A stretch of 64,000 nt of DNA, taken from the NCBI GenBank assembly GCA_021646465.1, contig SOET01000017.1, forward strand, positions 1-64,000. The letters run 5' to 3'. Below, in pieces: positions 51,114 through 59,083 of the stretch. Positions within the stretch are counted from its first letter, which is position 1; the number at the start of each line of letters is the position of its first letter. Under the pieces are notes generated by a model. The model was given only the letters and a program-made list of their open reading frames with translations, had not been told where the DNA came from and ran no database searches. A program made the position numbers and the translations under genes. Origin of the DNA: Candidatus Kuenenia hertensis (GTDB lineage: Bacteria; Planctomycetota; Brocadiia; Brocadiales; Brocadiaceae).

Positions 51114-51183
51114 ACCTCATTTCATGTTTACGTAATAAAAAGGAAACATTCATTATGTAAGGGGATGGCAAATTAAGTATGTT

Positions 51184-52293
51184 TTAACCTGCTATCCGAA
51201 TCAATTCAATAATTGCCCTGAGATATGTCTGGGCTTCATCGTAAGAGCCGGATAAATACTCCGGTTGTTTCTTAAAACTATAAATGCTATTCACCCGGTT
51301 ACCCTGTTCCTGCATATTTATTCTTACCCAGGGCGCCCCACCCGCTATTGCCGCATCGACCATGTCTATTGCATGTTTATTCTGCCACCAGACAGGAGGT
51401 TTCGTAAATTTCCTTATTTCTCTTTTGCGGGAAGGTGGTAATGCGTGGTCCCACTCCCCTTGAATTCTCAAATAGTTTCCCCGAAAATCTCCTATATAAC
51501 GAATTGCCTCGCGCTCTTCCCAAAAAGCTGTATTTTCTTCTGAGGGGTCATATTCAAGAGAATAATGGCCAAATAGTTCATATGCATTATCTTCCAGATC
51601 ATTGGAAGGGTCATTATCAAGACCCCATGGTTCCAGGCATATCGTGTAACTATCGCAGGGGCCTTCCACATCAATGATGTATTTAACGGCTGCATCCGGA
51701 TGACGACTCACACATCCGGCAACCATGGAAATACCAAACGAATAAGAAAGTATCCCAATGTTTTCATCAATTACATAATCACGCTCATTAACATAATTTA
51801 TAATTGAATAAAGGCCGTCCTGATGTCTGAACCCGTTATAATCCTCTGTTCCCTCAGAAGCGATATCATCCAGGTCTTCGCTGACACGGCCTTCCGCATT
51901 AAAGCAGGCAACGACAATGCCTGCTTCACTTATCAACTTAACCAGAGCACTATATGCAAGTGTCCTCCCAGGCTCAATATCGCCAGGAACAATTATCAAA
52001 GCGGGGAAACTGTTACCGGAATATAAACGATGGCTGGGACGCCTGATTAAACCATACAACGTATTACCAGACGGAGCCGTAACCTCAAATGGTTCTACCT
52101 CTGTTTGATATTCATTTTTCCGGGGATTCTTTTGCGGCAAAACAGGCGTACGTCCTCTTTCTCTATGTGCCTTATAAGTAAAATTTTCTATATTCGATTC
52201 TTCTGCATTGCAAACGGTATTATTGTGAAAGCAAAAACAAATAAATAACATAAAATTCATAAATATAATGTATTTCTTATTTTCACTCAGCAT
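51184..52293 (-). CDS. Exported alpha/beta hydrolase
   Basis: A 369-residue protein with an N-terminal signal sequence (IIFMNFMLFICFCF, cleavage near CNAEES). The hydrolase core has FPALIIVPGD (oxyanion strand), the nucleophile elbow GILSYSFGIS with Ser in SYSFG, GEWDHALPP with the acid Asp, and HAIDMVDAAIAGG. It resembles peptidase S9/dienelactone hydrolase-type enzymes. Substrate unknown. The long insertion GPCDSYTICLEPWGLDNDPSNDLEDN may shape the active site. Ribosome-binding site GGAGG is seen before the start on the minus strand. Confidence 0.78.
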   Translation of the reverse strand: MLSENKKYIIFMNFMLFICFCFHNNTVCNAEESNIENFTYKAHRERGRTPVLPQKNPRKNEYQTEVEPFEVTAPSGNTLYGLIRRPSHRLYSGNSFPALIIVPGDIEPGRTLAYSALVKLISEAGIVVACFNAEGRVSEDLDDIASEGTEDYNGFRHQDGLYSIINYVNERDYVIDENIGILSYSFGISMVAGCVSRHPDAAVKYIIDVEGPCDSYTICLEPWGLDNDPSNDLEDNAYELFGHYSLEYDPSEENTAFWEEREAIRYIGDFRGNYLRIQGEWDHALPPSRKREIRKFTKPPVWWQNKHAIDMVDAAIAGGAPWVRINMQEQGNRVNSIYSFKKQPEYLSGSYDEAQTYLRAIIELIRIAG

Positions 52294-52372
52294 TATAAAT
52301 TCCTCCTTTTAGTAACAATCGTTTTACTTTAGCAAAAATCGATTATATTATCAACAATCGGTAGAAAGGCTT

Positions 52373-52936
52373 TTACTCTTTCGCTGTTGACGATTTGTCG
52401 CCCCTCTTTTTGCTTATATTTTTTTTGTATAAATCTATTGCATATACAATGCATGACTTTGCACTTGCTGCTCCTTCCCACCCTATGGTCTTCACATACG
52501 CGCCTTCTAAATCTTTGTACACGGCAAAGAAGTGCGCGATTTCCTGAAGAAAATGTTGAGGAATATCCGCAATGTCATGATAGTCCCTGAAAAAGGGGTC
52601 TTTCTCCGGCACGGCAAGAATCTTATCGTCCGGTTCACCGCGGTCTTTCATCCTGAATAATCCAATAGGCCTTGCCTGTATAATGCAACCGGAAAAGGTA
52701 GGTTCGTTTACCATTACTAAAACGTCAAGTGGATCGCCATCATCATAAAACGTTTGCGGGATTAATCCATAATCTCCGGGGTAATAAATTGATGAATATA
52801 AAACACGGTCGAGCCGAAGCGCCCCTGTTTTTTTATCAAATTCGTATTTATTACGCGAACCTTTCGGAATTTCAACAATTACGTTTATACTATTCGGAGA
52901 ATCAGTACCCGCAGGCATATCTTTCCATAAATTCAT
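52373..52936 (-). CDS. ppa: Inorganic pyrophosphatase
   Basis: A 187-residue family I soluble pyrophosphatase with GGAAATAAAC before the start. Active-site signatures: EIPKGSRNKYEFDK, LYSSIYYPGDYGLIPQT, DDGDPLDVLV (the metal-binding Asp trio), and FFRDYHD..KDLEG near the C-terminus. It hydrolyses pyrophosphate from biosynthesis. It is separated by about 80 bases from the hydrolase gene on the same strand. Confidence 0.95.
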   Translation of the reverse strand: MNLWKDMPAGTDSPNSINVIVEIPKGSRNKYEFDKKTGALRLDRVLYSSIYYPGDYGLIPQTFYDDGDPLDVLVMVNEPTFSGCIIQARPIGLFRMKDRGEPDDKILAVPEKDPFFRDYHDIADIPQHFLQEIAHFFAVYKDLEGAYVKTIGWEGAASAKSCIVYAIDLYKKNISKKRGDKSSTAKE

Positions 52937-53001
52937 GTTTATTTCCTTTATAAAATTTTAGTTTTTTCATTGTAAGAGGTAAAAACAGCGAGATTAAATC
53001 T

Positions 53002-53134
53002 GTATCTATTCAGCGTGTTAATACACACCCCGTCAGCTACGCTGCCACCCCTCTTTTTAGAGGGGAAGAATTGGGAAGTCCCCTCTGTCAAGAGGGGATT
53101 TAGGGGTGTGTTATAAATTACGCTGAATAGATAC
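53002..53134. mobile_element. Complete MITE with 15-bp inverted repeats and 8-bp duplication
   Basis: GTATCTATTCAGCGT at the left matches the inverted right end exactly, and inner CACACCCC/GGGGTGTG arms extend the pairing. The element is flanked by TTAAATCT at 52994-53001 and 53135-53142, a perfect 8-bp direct repeat. Inside are two CCCCTCT/AGAGGGG hairpins. It has no gene. It is the best-preserved copy of the family represented at 126-152, 5938, 9464, 43921, 44513 and 47372. Confidence 0.9.
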
Positions 53135-53223
53135 TTAAATCTTACCCGATATGAGTTAAAAAAATGAATAATATATTCACAACTCAACTAAGAGAAAAAA
53201 AGGAAACAAAACGGAAGGAACAT

Positions 53224-54987
53224 TTACACCATTAAATATTTATTATGAAACTGTTCTTCATAGAGACGGCGGTAGCGTCTGTACGGTTCCTGTAATAATT
53301 TCTTATGTGTTCCGGTCTCTACAATCTCTCCGTTCTCAAACACAACAATCATATCCGCCGATTGGATTGTGGAAAGCCGGTGAGCGATAATGAGCGTTGT
53401 TCTCCCGGTCATCAGTCTCTTTAATGCCTGTTGTATCAGGTTTTCCGCTTCGGAATCCAAAGAAGACGTTGCCTCATCCAATAACAATATCGGCGCGTCT
53501 TTTAAAAATGCACGCGCCAGCGCAATACGCTGTTTTTGTCCCCCCGATAGTTTCAGTCCTCCTTCTCCGATTTCAGACTGATACCCCTTTGGGAGTTTAC
53601 AGATAAAATCATGGGCATTTGCAGATACAGCAGCATTCATTATATCTGATTCTGAAGCGTCAGACCTGCCAAAGAGAATGTTTTCATACACTGTCCCTGA
53701 AAACAAAATAGGCTCCTGGGGTACCGTTGCTATTTGTTTTCTCAAACTGTCAAGTTTGACTTCCCTGATATCGCAATCATCAATGGTAATCATTCCTTCG
53801 GAAACATCATAAAACCGCGGTATAAGCTTTACAAAGGTAGATTTTCCCGCACCGCTCGGTCCAACCAACGCAACGGTGTGACCTGCTGGAATATCTAAGT
53901 TAATATTTTTCAAGGTAACTATCGGTGGTTGATAAGAAAAACCTACGTTGATAAAATGTATTTCTCCCTTCACCGCTTGAAATTCTCTTGCGCCAGATGA
54001 ATTGGTAATCTCTGGAGTTGTATTAAATACTTCAAATATCCTTTCTATCGCCGCCTGAGAATTGGCCAGGAGAATATTCAGTTCTGTCAATCGGTTCAGA
54101 GGGGTATAAAACAAACCAAGATAAGCATAAAATGCCGTCAGTTCGCCAATAGTAAGATGACCGTTGATAACCTGCACGGCTCCGTACCAAACTACAAGCA
54201 CCGGTGCAAGATACGTTAAAAAACCGATAACGGAATGGGCAGTGGCATTATTGTTTATGTTCTTCATTTGGAATGACAAGTATTCACGATTATCCTGAAG
54301 AAATATAGTTTCTTCATTCTTTTCCCTTGTATATGCCTGTATAGCGGAAATTCCTCCAAGCTTTTCATGGACGTTTCCCGATATTTCCTCCATTTTTTGC
54401 TGGATTTGATTGCTCATTTTTTTTATTCGCGCTTTAAAATATTTGTTTAATATAATGTGAACCGGGAAAATGGAAACCGAAACAAGTGCGAGCCTCCAAT
54501 TCATATAAAACAGAATCAGGGAATTCAGAAAGATAGAACTTGCATCCATAATGGTATTCGTAAAAGCAGCACCCACAAAATTCTGAGCGGACGCAATATC
54601 GCCAAGCAAACGTGCCGCCACCGACCCCACCTGCCTTTTTTCATAAAAACTCAGTGACATTCTTTGGAGATGCGCGTAAAGTTCCTGCCGCAGGTCAAAA
54701 ATAATCTTTTGTGCTGTTCTGTCGGCAAAATATGATCTGAAATACGTAACCACCGCCCAAACAACGTAAAGCAGTATCATTACTGCCATAGTACCGTATA
54801 ATTTCCTGATATCATAGGAGGAAGGTTTCAGCAAATCGTCAACAATTCCTTTAAAAATCCATGGGAATATCAATGGTATGTTGTATTTCAGCAGTCCGCA
54901 TAACGTTGCAGCCAGAATCAACCATCGGTATGGTTTCACGTATATCAGGAATTTTTTGTATGCGGGAGGTATGATAATTTTTTGCAT
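53224..54987 (-). CDS. ABC exporter half-transporter, MsbA/LmrA-like
   Basis: A 587-residue protein with a six-span membrane domain (about 1-315) and a nucleotide-binding domain. In the latter: Walker A GPSGAGKS, Q-loop VPQEPILFSGTVYENI, signature LSGGQKQRIALARAF, Walker B ILLLDEATSSLD and the H-loop IIAHRLSTI. It would work as a homodimer exporting lipids, drugs or peptides. No outer-membrane or membrane-fusion partner lies nearby, so lipid A-type flipping is one option. It ends close to a complete mobile element at 53002. Confidence 0.9.
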   Translation of the reverse strand: MQKIIIPPAYKKFLIYVKPYRWLILAATLCGLLKYNIPLIFPWIFKGIVDDLLKPSSYDIRKLYGTMAVMILLYVVWAVVTYFRSYFADRTAQKIIFDLRQELYAHLQRMSLSFYEKRQVGSVAARLLGDIASAQNFVGAAFTNTIMDASSIFLNSLILFYMNWRLALVSVSIFPVHIILNKYFKARIKKMSNQIQQKMEEISGNVHEKLGGISAIQAYTREKNEETIFLQDNREYLSFQMKNINNNATAHSVIGFLTYLAPVLVVWYGAVQVINGHLTIGELTAFYAYLGLFYTPLNRLTELNILLANSQAAIERIFEVFNTTPEITNSSGAREFQAVKGEIHFINVGFSYQPPIVTLKNINLDIPAGHTVALVGPSGAGKSTFVKLIPRFYDVSEGMITIDDCDIREVKLDSLRKQIATVPQEPILFSGTVYENILFGRSDASESDIMNAAVSANAHDFICKLPKGYQSEIGEGGLKLSGGQKQRIALARAFLKDAPILLLDEATSSLDSEAENLIQQALKRLMTGRTTLIIAHRLSTIQSADMIVVFENGEIVETGTHKKLLQEPYRRYRRLYEEQFHNKYLMV

Positions 54988-55307
54988 ATCTTTGTTTTTT
55001 CATTAGAGAAAGAGAATTCAATATTTACAACAGATAAGTGTGTCATTAGTTAACAATAATGTCAATAGACGACTCTCTTTAATCCAAATTCCATTCATTT
55101 TAAACAAACCACCCAATTTGAGGTATTGAAAAAAAGCTGGAATTCTCATATAAGAATATTGTAGCGTCGTGTACGTTATACTTTACAGGGAAAAACCTTA
55201 GCTCCATAAACATCAGCCGCTTTCGAAACTTTCCAGGCAAAAGCACAACATTCACTTTGCTGATAGTAAAATAAATATACATTATTTTTACGAGTAAAGG
55301 GGGGGAA
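54988..55307. other. Divergent intergenic region
   Basis: This 320-base gap separates the minus-strand exporter gene from the plus-strand peroxidase gene and should hold promoters for both. I see no repeats and no convincing gene. AT-rich sequence lies on both sides, and a strong GGGGGG-type ribosome-binding site ends the region at 55300-55306. Confidence 0.5.
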
Positions 55308-56453
55308 ATGATGCCAATAGTTAATCGCACCATATCTGCAATCGTGATATTGCATACCAGTATTGTTACCATATTTTCTCTTTTTAGTCTTTTCCCTCAC
55401 AAAACGTTTTCAAAACAGACGAACGAACCTTATCTTCTTAACTTGCCTGAAGGGGTGTTGGAACCCATAATCCCGGAAGAGAATCCTTTAACAAATGAAA
55501 AGGTAGAATTAGGAAAACTCCTTTTTTTTGACAAACGCCTTTCCGCTGACGATACGATAAGTTGTGCAACGTGCCATGAACCGCAAAAAGGATTCGCAGA
55601 TGGAGAAGTACTTGCTATCGGAATTAATGGTCAGAAAGGAACGCGAAACAGTCCAACGGTTCTGAACGCTGCGTTTTTTGACTTGCAGTTCTGGGACGGG
55701 AGGGCGATAACATTGGAAGAACAGGCCAAACAACCATTGATTAACCCGGTAGAAATGGGTATGCCTTCTCATGGCGCGGTTGTTGATAAAATTTCAAATA
55801 TTCCTGAATATAAAACTTCTTTCGATTCAGTATTTGGTTCGAAGAAAATAACAATTGATCAGATAGCGCAGGCTATTGCTTCTTTTGAACGAACACTTGT
55901 TTCCTTCAATTCCCCTTTTGACCGGTTTATTTCCGGTGATAAAAATGCTATCAGCGAGTCTGCAAGCAGAGGATGGGAATTATTCAGGGGGAAAGGGCGT
56001 TGTATTACCTGCCATGAGTTTAACGTATCGTATCCCTTTTTTACCGATAATGCTTTTCATAATATCGGAGTTGCAATGAAGGATAAGGATTTCGAAGCGA
56101 TGGCACGTGAAGCTGCAAGTCCGGATGCGGATCCAAATGTTCTTGCAAATAAGAAAGGATCTGCCGAGCTCGGACGTTATATTGTAACCAGGCAACCCAA
56201 AGATATTGGCGCTTTTAAAACCTCAGGATTAAGAAACATTGCTCTTACGGCGCCGTATATGCATGACGGCAGTGAACCTACATTAGAAAGTGTGATTGAA
56301 TTTTATGATAAAGGCGGCATTCCGAATCCCAATTTGGACGGGGGGATCAGACCCCTGAATTTGACACAAGAAGAAAAGAAAGATTTAGTGGAATTTATGA
56401 AATCCCTCACAAGTGATACCATACCGGAAACTGATTCGCCCCGGAATCCTTAA
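55308..56453 (+). CDS. Di-haem cytochrome c peroxidase
   Basis: A 381-residue exported protein with AAGGGGGGG before the start and a hydrophobic N-terminus. Haem motifs are CATCH (86-90, low-potential site) and CITCH (232-236, high-potential site). Typical segments are LGKLLFFDKRLSADDTISCATCHEP, FWDGRA, ERTLVSFNSPFDRF and APYMHDGSEPTLESVIEFYD. It reduces hydrogen peroxide in the periplasm using electrons from small cytochromes or cupredoxins; some relatives act as oxidases. The cytochrome gene at 57664 could be its donor. Confidence 0.93.
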   Translation: MMPIVNRTISAIVILHTSIVTIFSLFSLFPHKTFSKQTNEPYLLNLPEGVLEPIIPEENPLTNEKVELGKLLFFDKRLSADDTISCATCHEPQKGFADGEVLAIGINGQKGTRNSPTVLNAAFFDLQFWDGRAITLEEQAKQPLINPVEMGMPSHGAVVDKISNIPEYKTSFDSVFGSKKITIDQIAQAIASFERTLVSFNSPFDRFISGDKNAISESASRGWELFRGKGRCITCHEFNVSYPFFTDNAFHNIGVAMKDKDFEAMAREAASPDADPNVLANKKGSAELGRYIVTRQPKDIGAFKTSGLRNIALTAPYMHDGSEPTLESVIEFYDKGGIPNPNLDGGIRPLNLTQEEKKDLVEFMKSLTSDTIPETDSPRNP

Positions 56454-56502
56454 AACCAAACAACGTATACTATTTACAAAAATTTTTCCGGAGAACAATG
56501 TT

Positions 56503-57594
56503 ATGAGTAAAAATAAAAAAAGGAATAATTCCTTATCAGAGTTTACTTCATTAACCGGAATTAACCGCAGGGAATTTTTAAAGACCGCTGTTGCAACCGG
56601 TATCATTATTGTCAGTTCAGGTTGTGCGTCACAGTATTCACAAAATCTGACAGAGCAAAAAGCGGCACCAGCAGCAACAAGTGCAGAAGAATTTATGTTT
56701 GCCTATATCTCAGACTCGCATCTTTTAGCCAGGGGAAAGGAGCACAGATTTGCCAAATCTTTAATAAAAGCCGTGGAAGATGTAAATGCCATGGACCCGC
56801 AGCCGGATTTTGTTTTTTACGGAGGAGACCTGGCGCAACTGGGACTAAGAGAAGAATTATCACTCGGACGGGAAATCCTGGCTGAATTAAAACCTAAAGT
56901 TTACATGATGGTCGGCGAGCATGACTGGTATTATGATATGGGAGAGGTATGGATGGAATTCTTTGGGAATCCCACATACTCTTTTGATTATAAGGGGATT
57001 CATTTTATCGTACTGAATAGCGTAATCGTTGAAGATTACTGGACGCAGTCAAAAATGACGCCCATGGAACGAATGCTGTTTATGGCGCAACTGGATAACC
57101 CAAAGGGCAAGCCTTTTACGGTTGGAGAAGAACAGCGCACGTGGTTAAGCAATGACCTCTCAACCCTCAGCAAAGATACACCCATCGTGGTTTTTTCCCA
57201 TTCTCCTCTGTACAAATACTATAAACCATGGAATTTCTGGACAGACGATGCGGACGAGGTTCAGAAATTATTATCACCCTTTAACGCAGTAACCGTTATT
57301 CACGGACACACGCATCAGGTACTTACCAATAAAATAGGAAACATTATTTTTCATGGCCTGCTTTCAACGGCATGGCCCTGGCCATATGCGCCGCAGGGTA
57401 TTCCCAAATACACGATTCAGATGGATAGGGCAGATCCATTTAACCAGTTTGACGGTAACGGATGGGGCAATATAGATACGATTCGTAATGGAAATATCAA
57501 CAAGACATATATGCTATGGACACGAAATCCCCTGCTGGTTTCTTATGAAAAGGTTATAAATACCAAAGAACAGGTGCCAGGACCTTCGTACTAA
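56503..57594 (+). CDS. Tat-exported metallophosphoesterase
   Basis: A 363-residue protein from the ATG 56503 behind CCGGAGAAC. The N-terminus INRREFLKTAVATG..VSSGC carries a twin-arginine signal (RR) and a possible lipoprotein Cys. The calcineurin-like phosphoesterase core shows YISDSHLL (metal I), YGGDLAQLG (bridging Asp), GEHDWYYD (Asn position replaced: G-E-H-D), VVFSHSPLY and VIHGHTHQV (metal ligands). The GNHD motif reads GEHD here, so metal coordination may differ. Substrate unknown. It lies between the peroxidase and cytochrome genes in what could be one operon. Confidence 0.86.
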   Translation: MSKNKKRNNSLSEFTSLTGINRREFLKTAVATGIIIVSSGCASQYSQNLTEQKAAPAATSAEEFMFAYISDSHLLARGKEHRFAKSLIKAVEDVNAMDPQPDFVFYGGDLAQLGLREELSLGREILAELKPKVYMMVGEHDWYYDMGEVWMEFFGNPTYSFDYKGIHFIVLNSVIVEDYWTQSKMTPMERMLFMAQLDNPKGKPFTVGEEQRTWLSNDLSTLSKDTPIVVFSHSPLYKYYKPWNFWTDDADEVQKLLSPFNAVTVIHGHTHQVLTNKIGNIIFHGLLSTAWPWPYAPQGIPKYTIQMDRADPFNQFDGNGWGNIDTIRNGNINKTYMLWTRNPLLVSYEKVINTKEQVPGPSY

Positions 57595-57663
57595 TTTCAT
57601 ATTAAGAAATTTTTTTGTTAGTAGCCTTTAAAAATGAAGAATTTATGTCTGAGGGAGAAAAAA

Positions 57664-58380
57664 ATGAAAATTGCGTACAACGTCTTTCCTTTTCTTTTCG
57701 TTGTATTGTTGTTCATAATGAATTCCGCCAATGCGGAACATAATGCGATTAATGACACAGATGTGGTAATACAGCCACCGCAAGAAAAGACTGTCCAGAT
57801 TGTAACTGCCTGCGATGGAAGAAAGAAGGTCATTGTTGAGGGATACTATGAAGGCGAGGTTATGCCCGTAGAGAAATCCAGACAAGTAGCACAACTTCTC
57901 ATGTCCTTAATGGAGTTCTGCGAAGAAGAAATTACTGCAAAATTGCCTGAATCGGAGAGGACGATTTATGTTTCAGTCAACGGTTTACCTTTTGAAAGCG
58001 TCAGAGATATAGAGGAACTTCCGCTCATACTCGCACACGGGGATAAACCTCATACGGAAAGACAACAAAGAATATGGAAGGCGGAAATGGATCGCATAAT
58101 TGGTGAAGGATATAGATTGTTTCATGATCCCTCTCTCGGGAAAAACGGCATTTCGTGTGACATGTGCCATCCCGACGCCTCAAACACCCATCCTGAAACG
58201 TATCCAAAGTTTCAAACACAGACAGGAAAGGTAGCTCTATTGAGGGATATGATAAACTGGTGCATTCAAAATCCATTGGAAGGAAACGTGCTCGCCGATG
58301 ATGATCAAAGGATGAAGGCATTGGAATCATACATAATTTCTACCCGTGCAGGCAAAATCCTTGTACCTGGCAAGCACTAA
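57664..58380 (+). CDS. Exported monohaem cytochrome c
   Basis: A 238-residue protein; the ATG 57664 follows GAGGGAG. Signal peptide ends near SANAEHN. A Gln/Glu-rich N-terminal half precedes one haem motif, CDMCH at 165-169, followed by DASNTHPETYPKFQ and a C-terminal helix ESYIISTRAGK; methionine after the haem (KGRM-type) may serve as axial ligand. Its large N-terminal region is not recognised. It follows the phosphoesterase by about 70 bases, in line with the peroxidase. Confidence 0.8.
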   Translation: MKIAYNVFPFLFVVLLFIMNSANAEHNAINDTDVVIQPPQEKTVQIVTACDGRKKVIVEGYYEGEVMPVEKSRQVAQLLMSLMEFCEEEITAKLPESERTIYVSVNGLPFESVRDIEELPLILAHGDKPHTERQQRIWKAEMDRIIGEGYRLFHDPSLGKNGISCDMCHPDASNTHPETYPKFQTQTGKVALLRDMINWCIQNPLEGNVLADDDQRMKALESYIISTRAGKILVPGKH

Positions 58381-58479
58381 ATACTGTTAGATTATTCTGT
58401 CATGAATCAGAACCTATAAATAATATTTTAATCTCTCTCAAACTTTTCATACCTGCGCTGAATTTTTGCGGGAAATGCT

Positions 58480-58587
58480 ATGCATGAGTTTCACGTAGTA
58501 GAAAATATTATTGAAAATGTCAATGCTGCAACAAAAGAAAACGGGCATAAGAAGGCCGTTGCCATAAATGTTTCAATTTCTTCATAA
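58480..58587 (+). pseudogene. hypA: N-terminal remnant of hydrogenase nickel chaperone HypA
   Basis: GGAAATGCT precedes an ATG opening 35 codons: MHEFHVVENIIENVNAATKE..GHKKAVAINVSIS. This matches the start of HypA, including His2, which binds nickel, and the first helix and strand. HypA is about 113 residues; the C-terminal zinc-binding Cys motifs are missing because a stop follows immediately. It lies 0.5 kb upstream of HydG and the hydrogenase operon. A gene cut short by decay or insertion explains it. Confidence 0.7.
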
Positions 58588-58780
58588 TCATCCTCTTTTG
58601 TTTAAACTGTCATGTGAAGTTCTATCCAAATTACACCATAAACTACATAAACAAGATGAAAGTGTCAATATGCAATGTATGTATAATTAAGTGTGTAAAA
58701 ACAGAAAAGATATTTTCATAAAAAAGTTAGGCAATAATAGTTTAAGGTGGTAGAATTGATCGGTCAAAATAATTATTTTT

Positions 58781-58894
58781 AGTAACTTCTCAATAAGCTG
58801 AGGAATAACACACCCCTAAATCCCCTCTTGATAGAGGGGACTTAAAGGTATGAAATATTTTTTATATAATTCCTCAGCTTATTGAGAAGCTACT
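58781..58894. mobile_element. Short MITE-like element with 26-bp inverted repeats
   Basis: AGTAACTTCTCAATAAGCTG at the left and its inverted partner (one mismatch, AGTAGCTTCTCAATAAGC) at the right. Length 114 bp. Flanks both carry ATTTTT (58775-58780 and 58895-58900), a weak AT-rich 6-bp direct repeat. Inside is CCCCTAAATCCCCTC...GAGGGGAC, shared with the 53002 family, so an older repeat may be nested within. Confidence 0.75.
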
Positions 58895-59083
58895 ATTTTT
58901 ATCGTACAGGATTGTTGTTTTCTTAGACAGAAGTTTTACGAAATTATGAATTATGTGTTACGCAATTCCCCGGAAATGTTAAGAGTATTGATGGAAAATG
59001 ATAAACAAATCCATTGAAGACCAGATAGAAGAAGCACTGCAATTACAGAAAAGCATTGGCAGGGTACCTGTGGATTAAGGCTT

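Larger units (their letters stand above)
58381..59083. other. Gap with hypA remnant, MITE and short frames
   Basis: Besides the hypA remnant and the element at 58781-58894, two short frames precede HydG: 58946-59017 (23 codons) and 58998-59078 (26 codons, MINKSIEDQIEEALQLQK). Neither has a clear ribosome-binding site. They may be the broken end of another gene or leader sequence. The rest is AT-rich and may contain the promoter for HydG and the hydrogenase operon. Confidence 0.5.

Noticed and set aside
58946-59078. Two overlapping short frames just before hydG
   Set aside because: Only 23 and 26 codons, without ribosome-binding sites; could be leader or remnant but not supported as genes.
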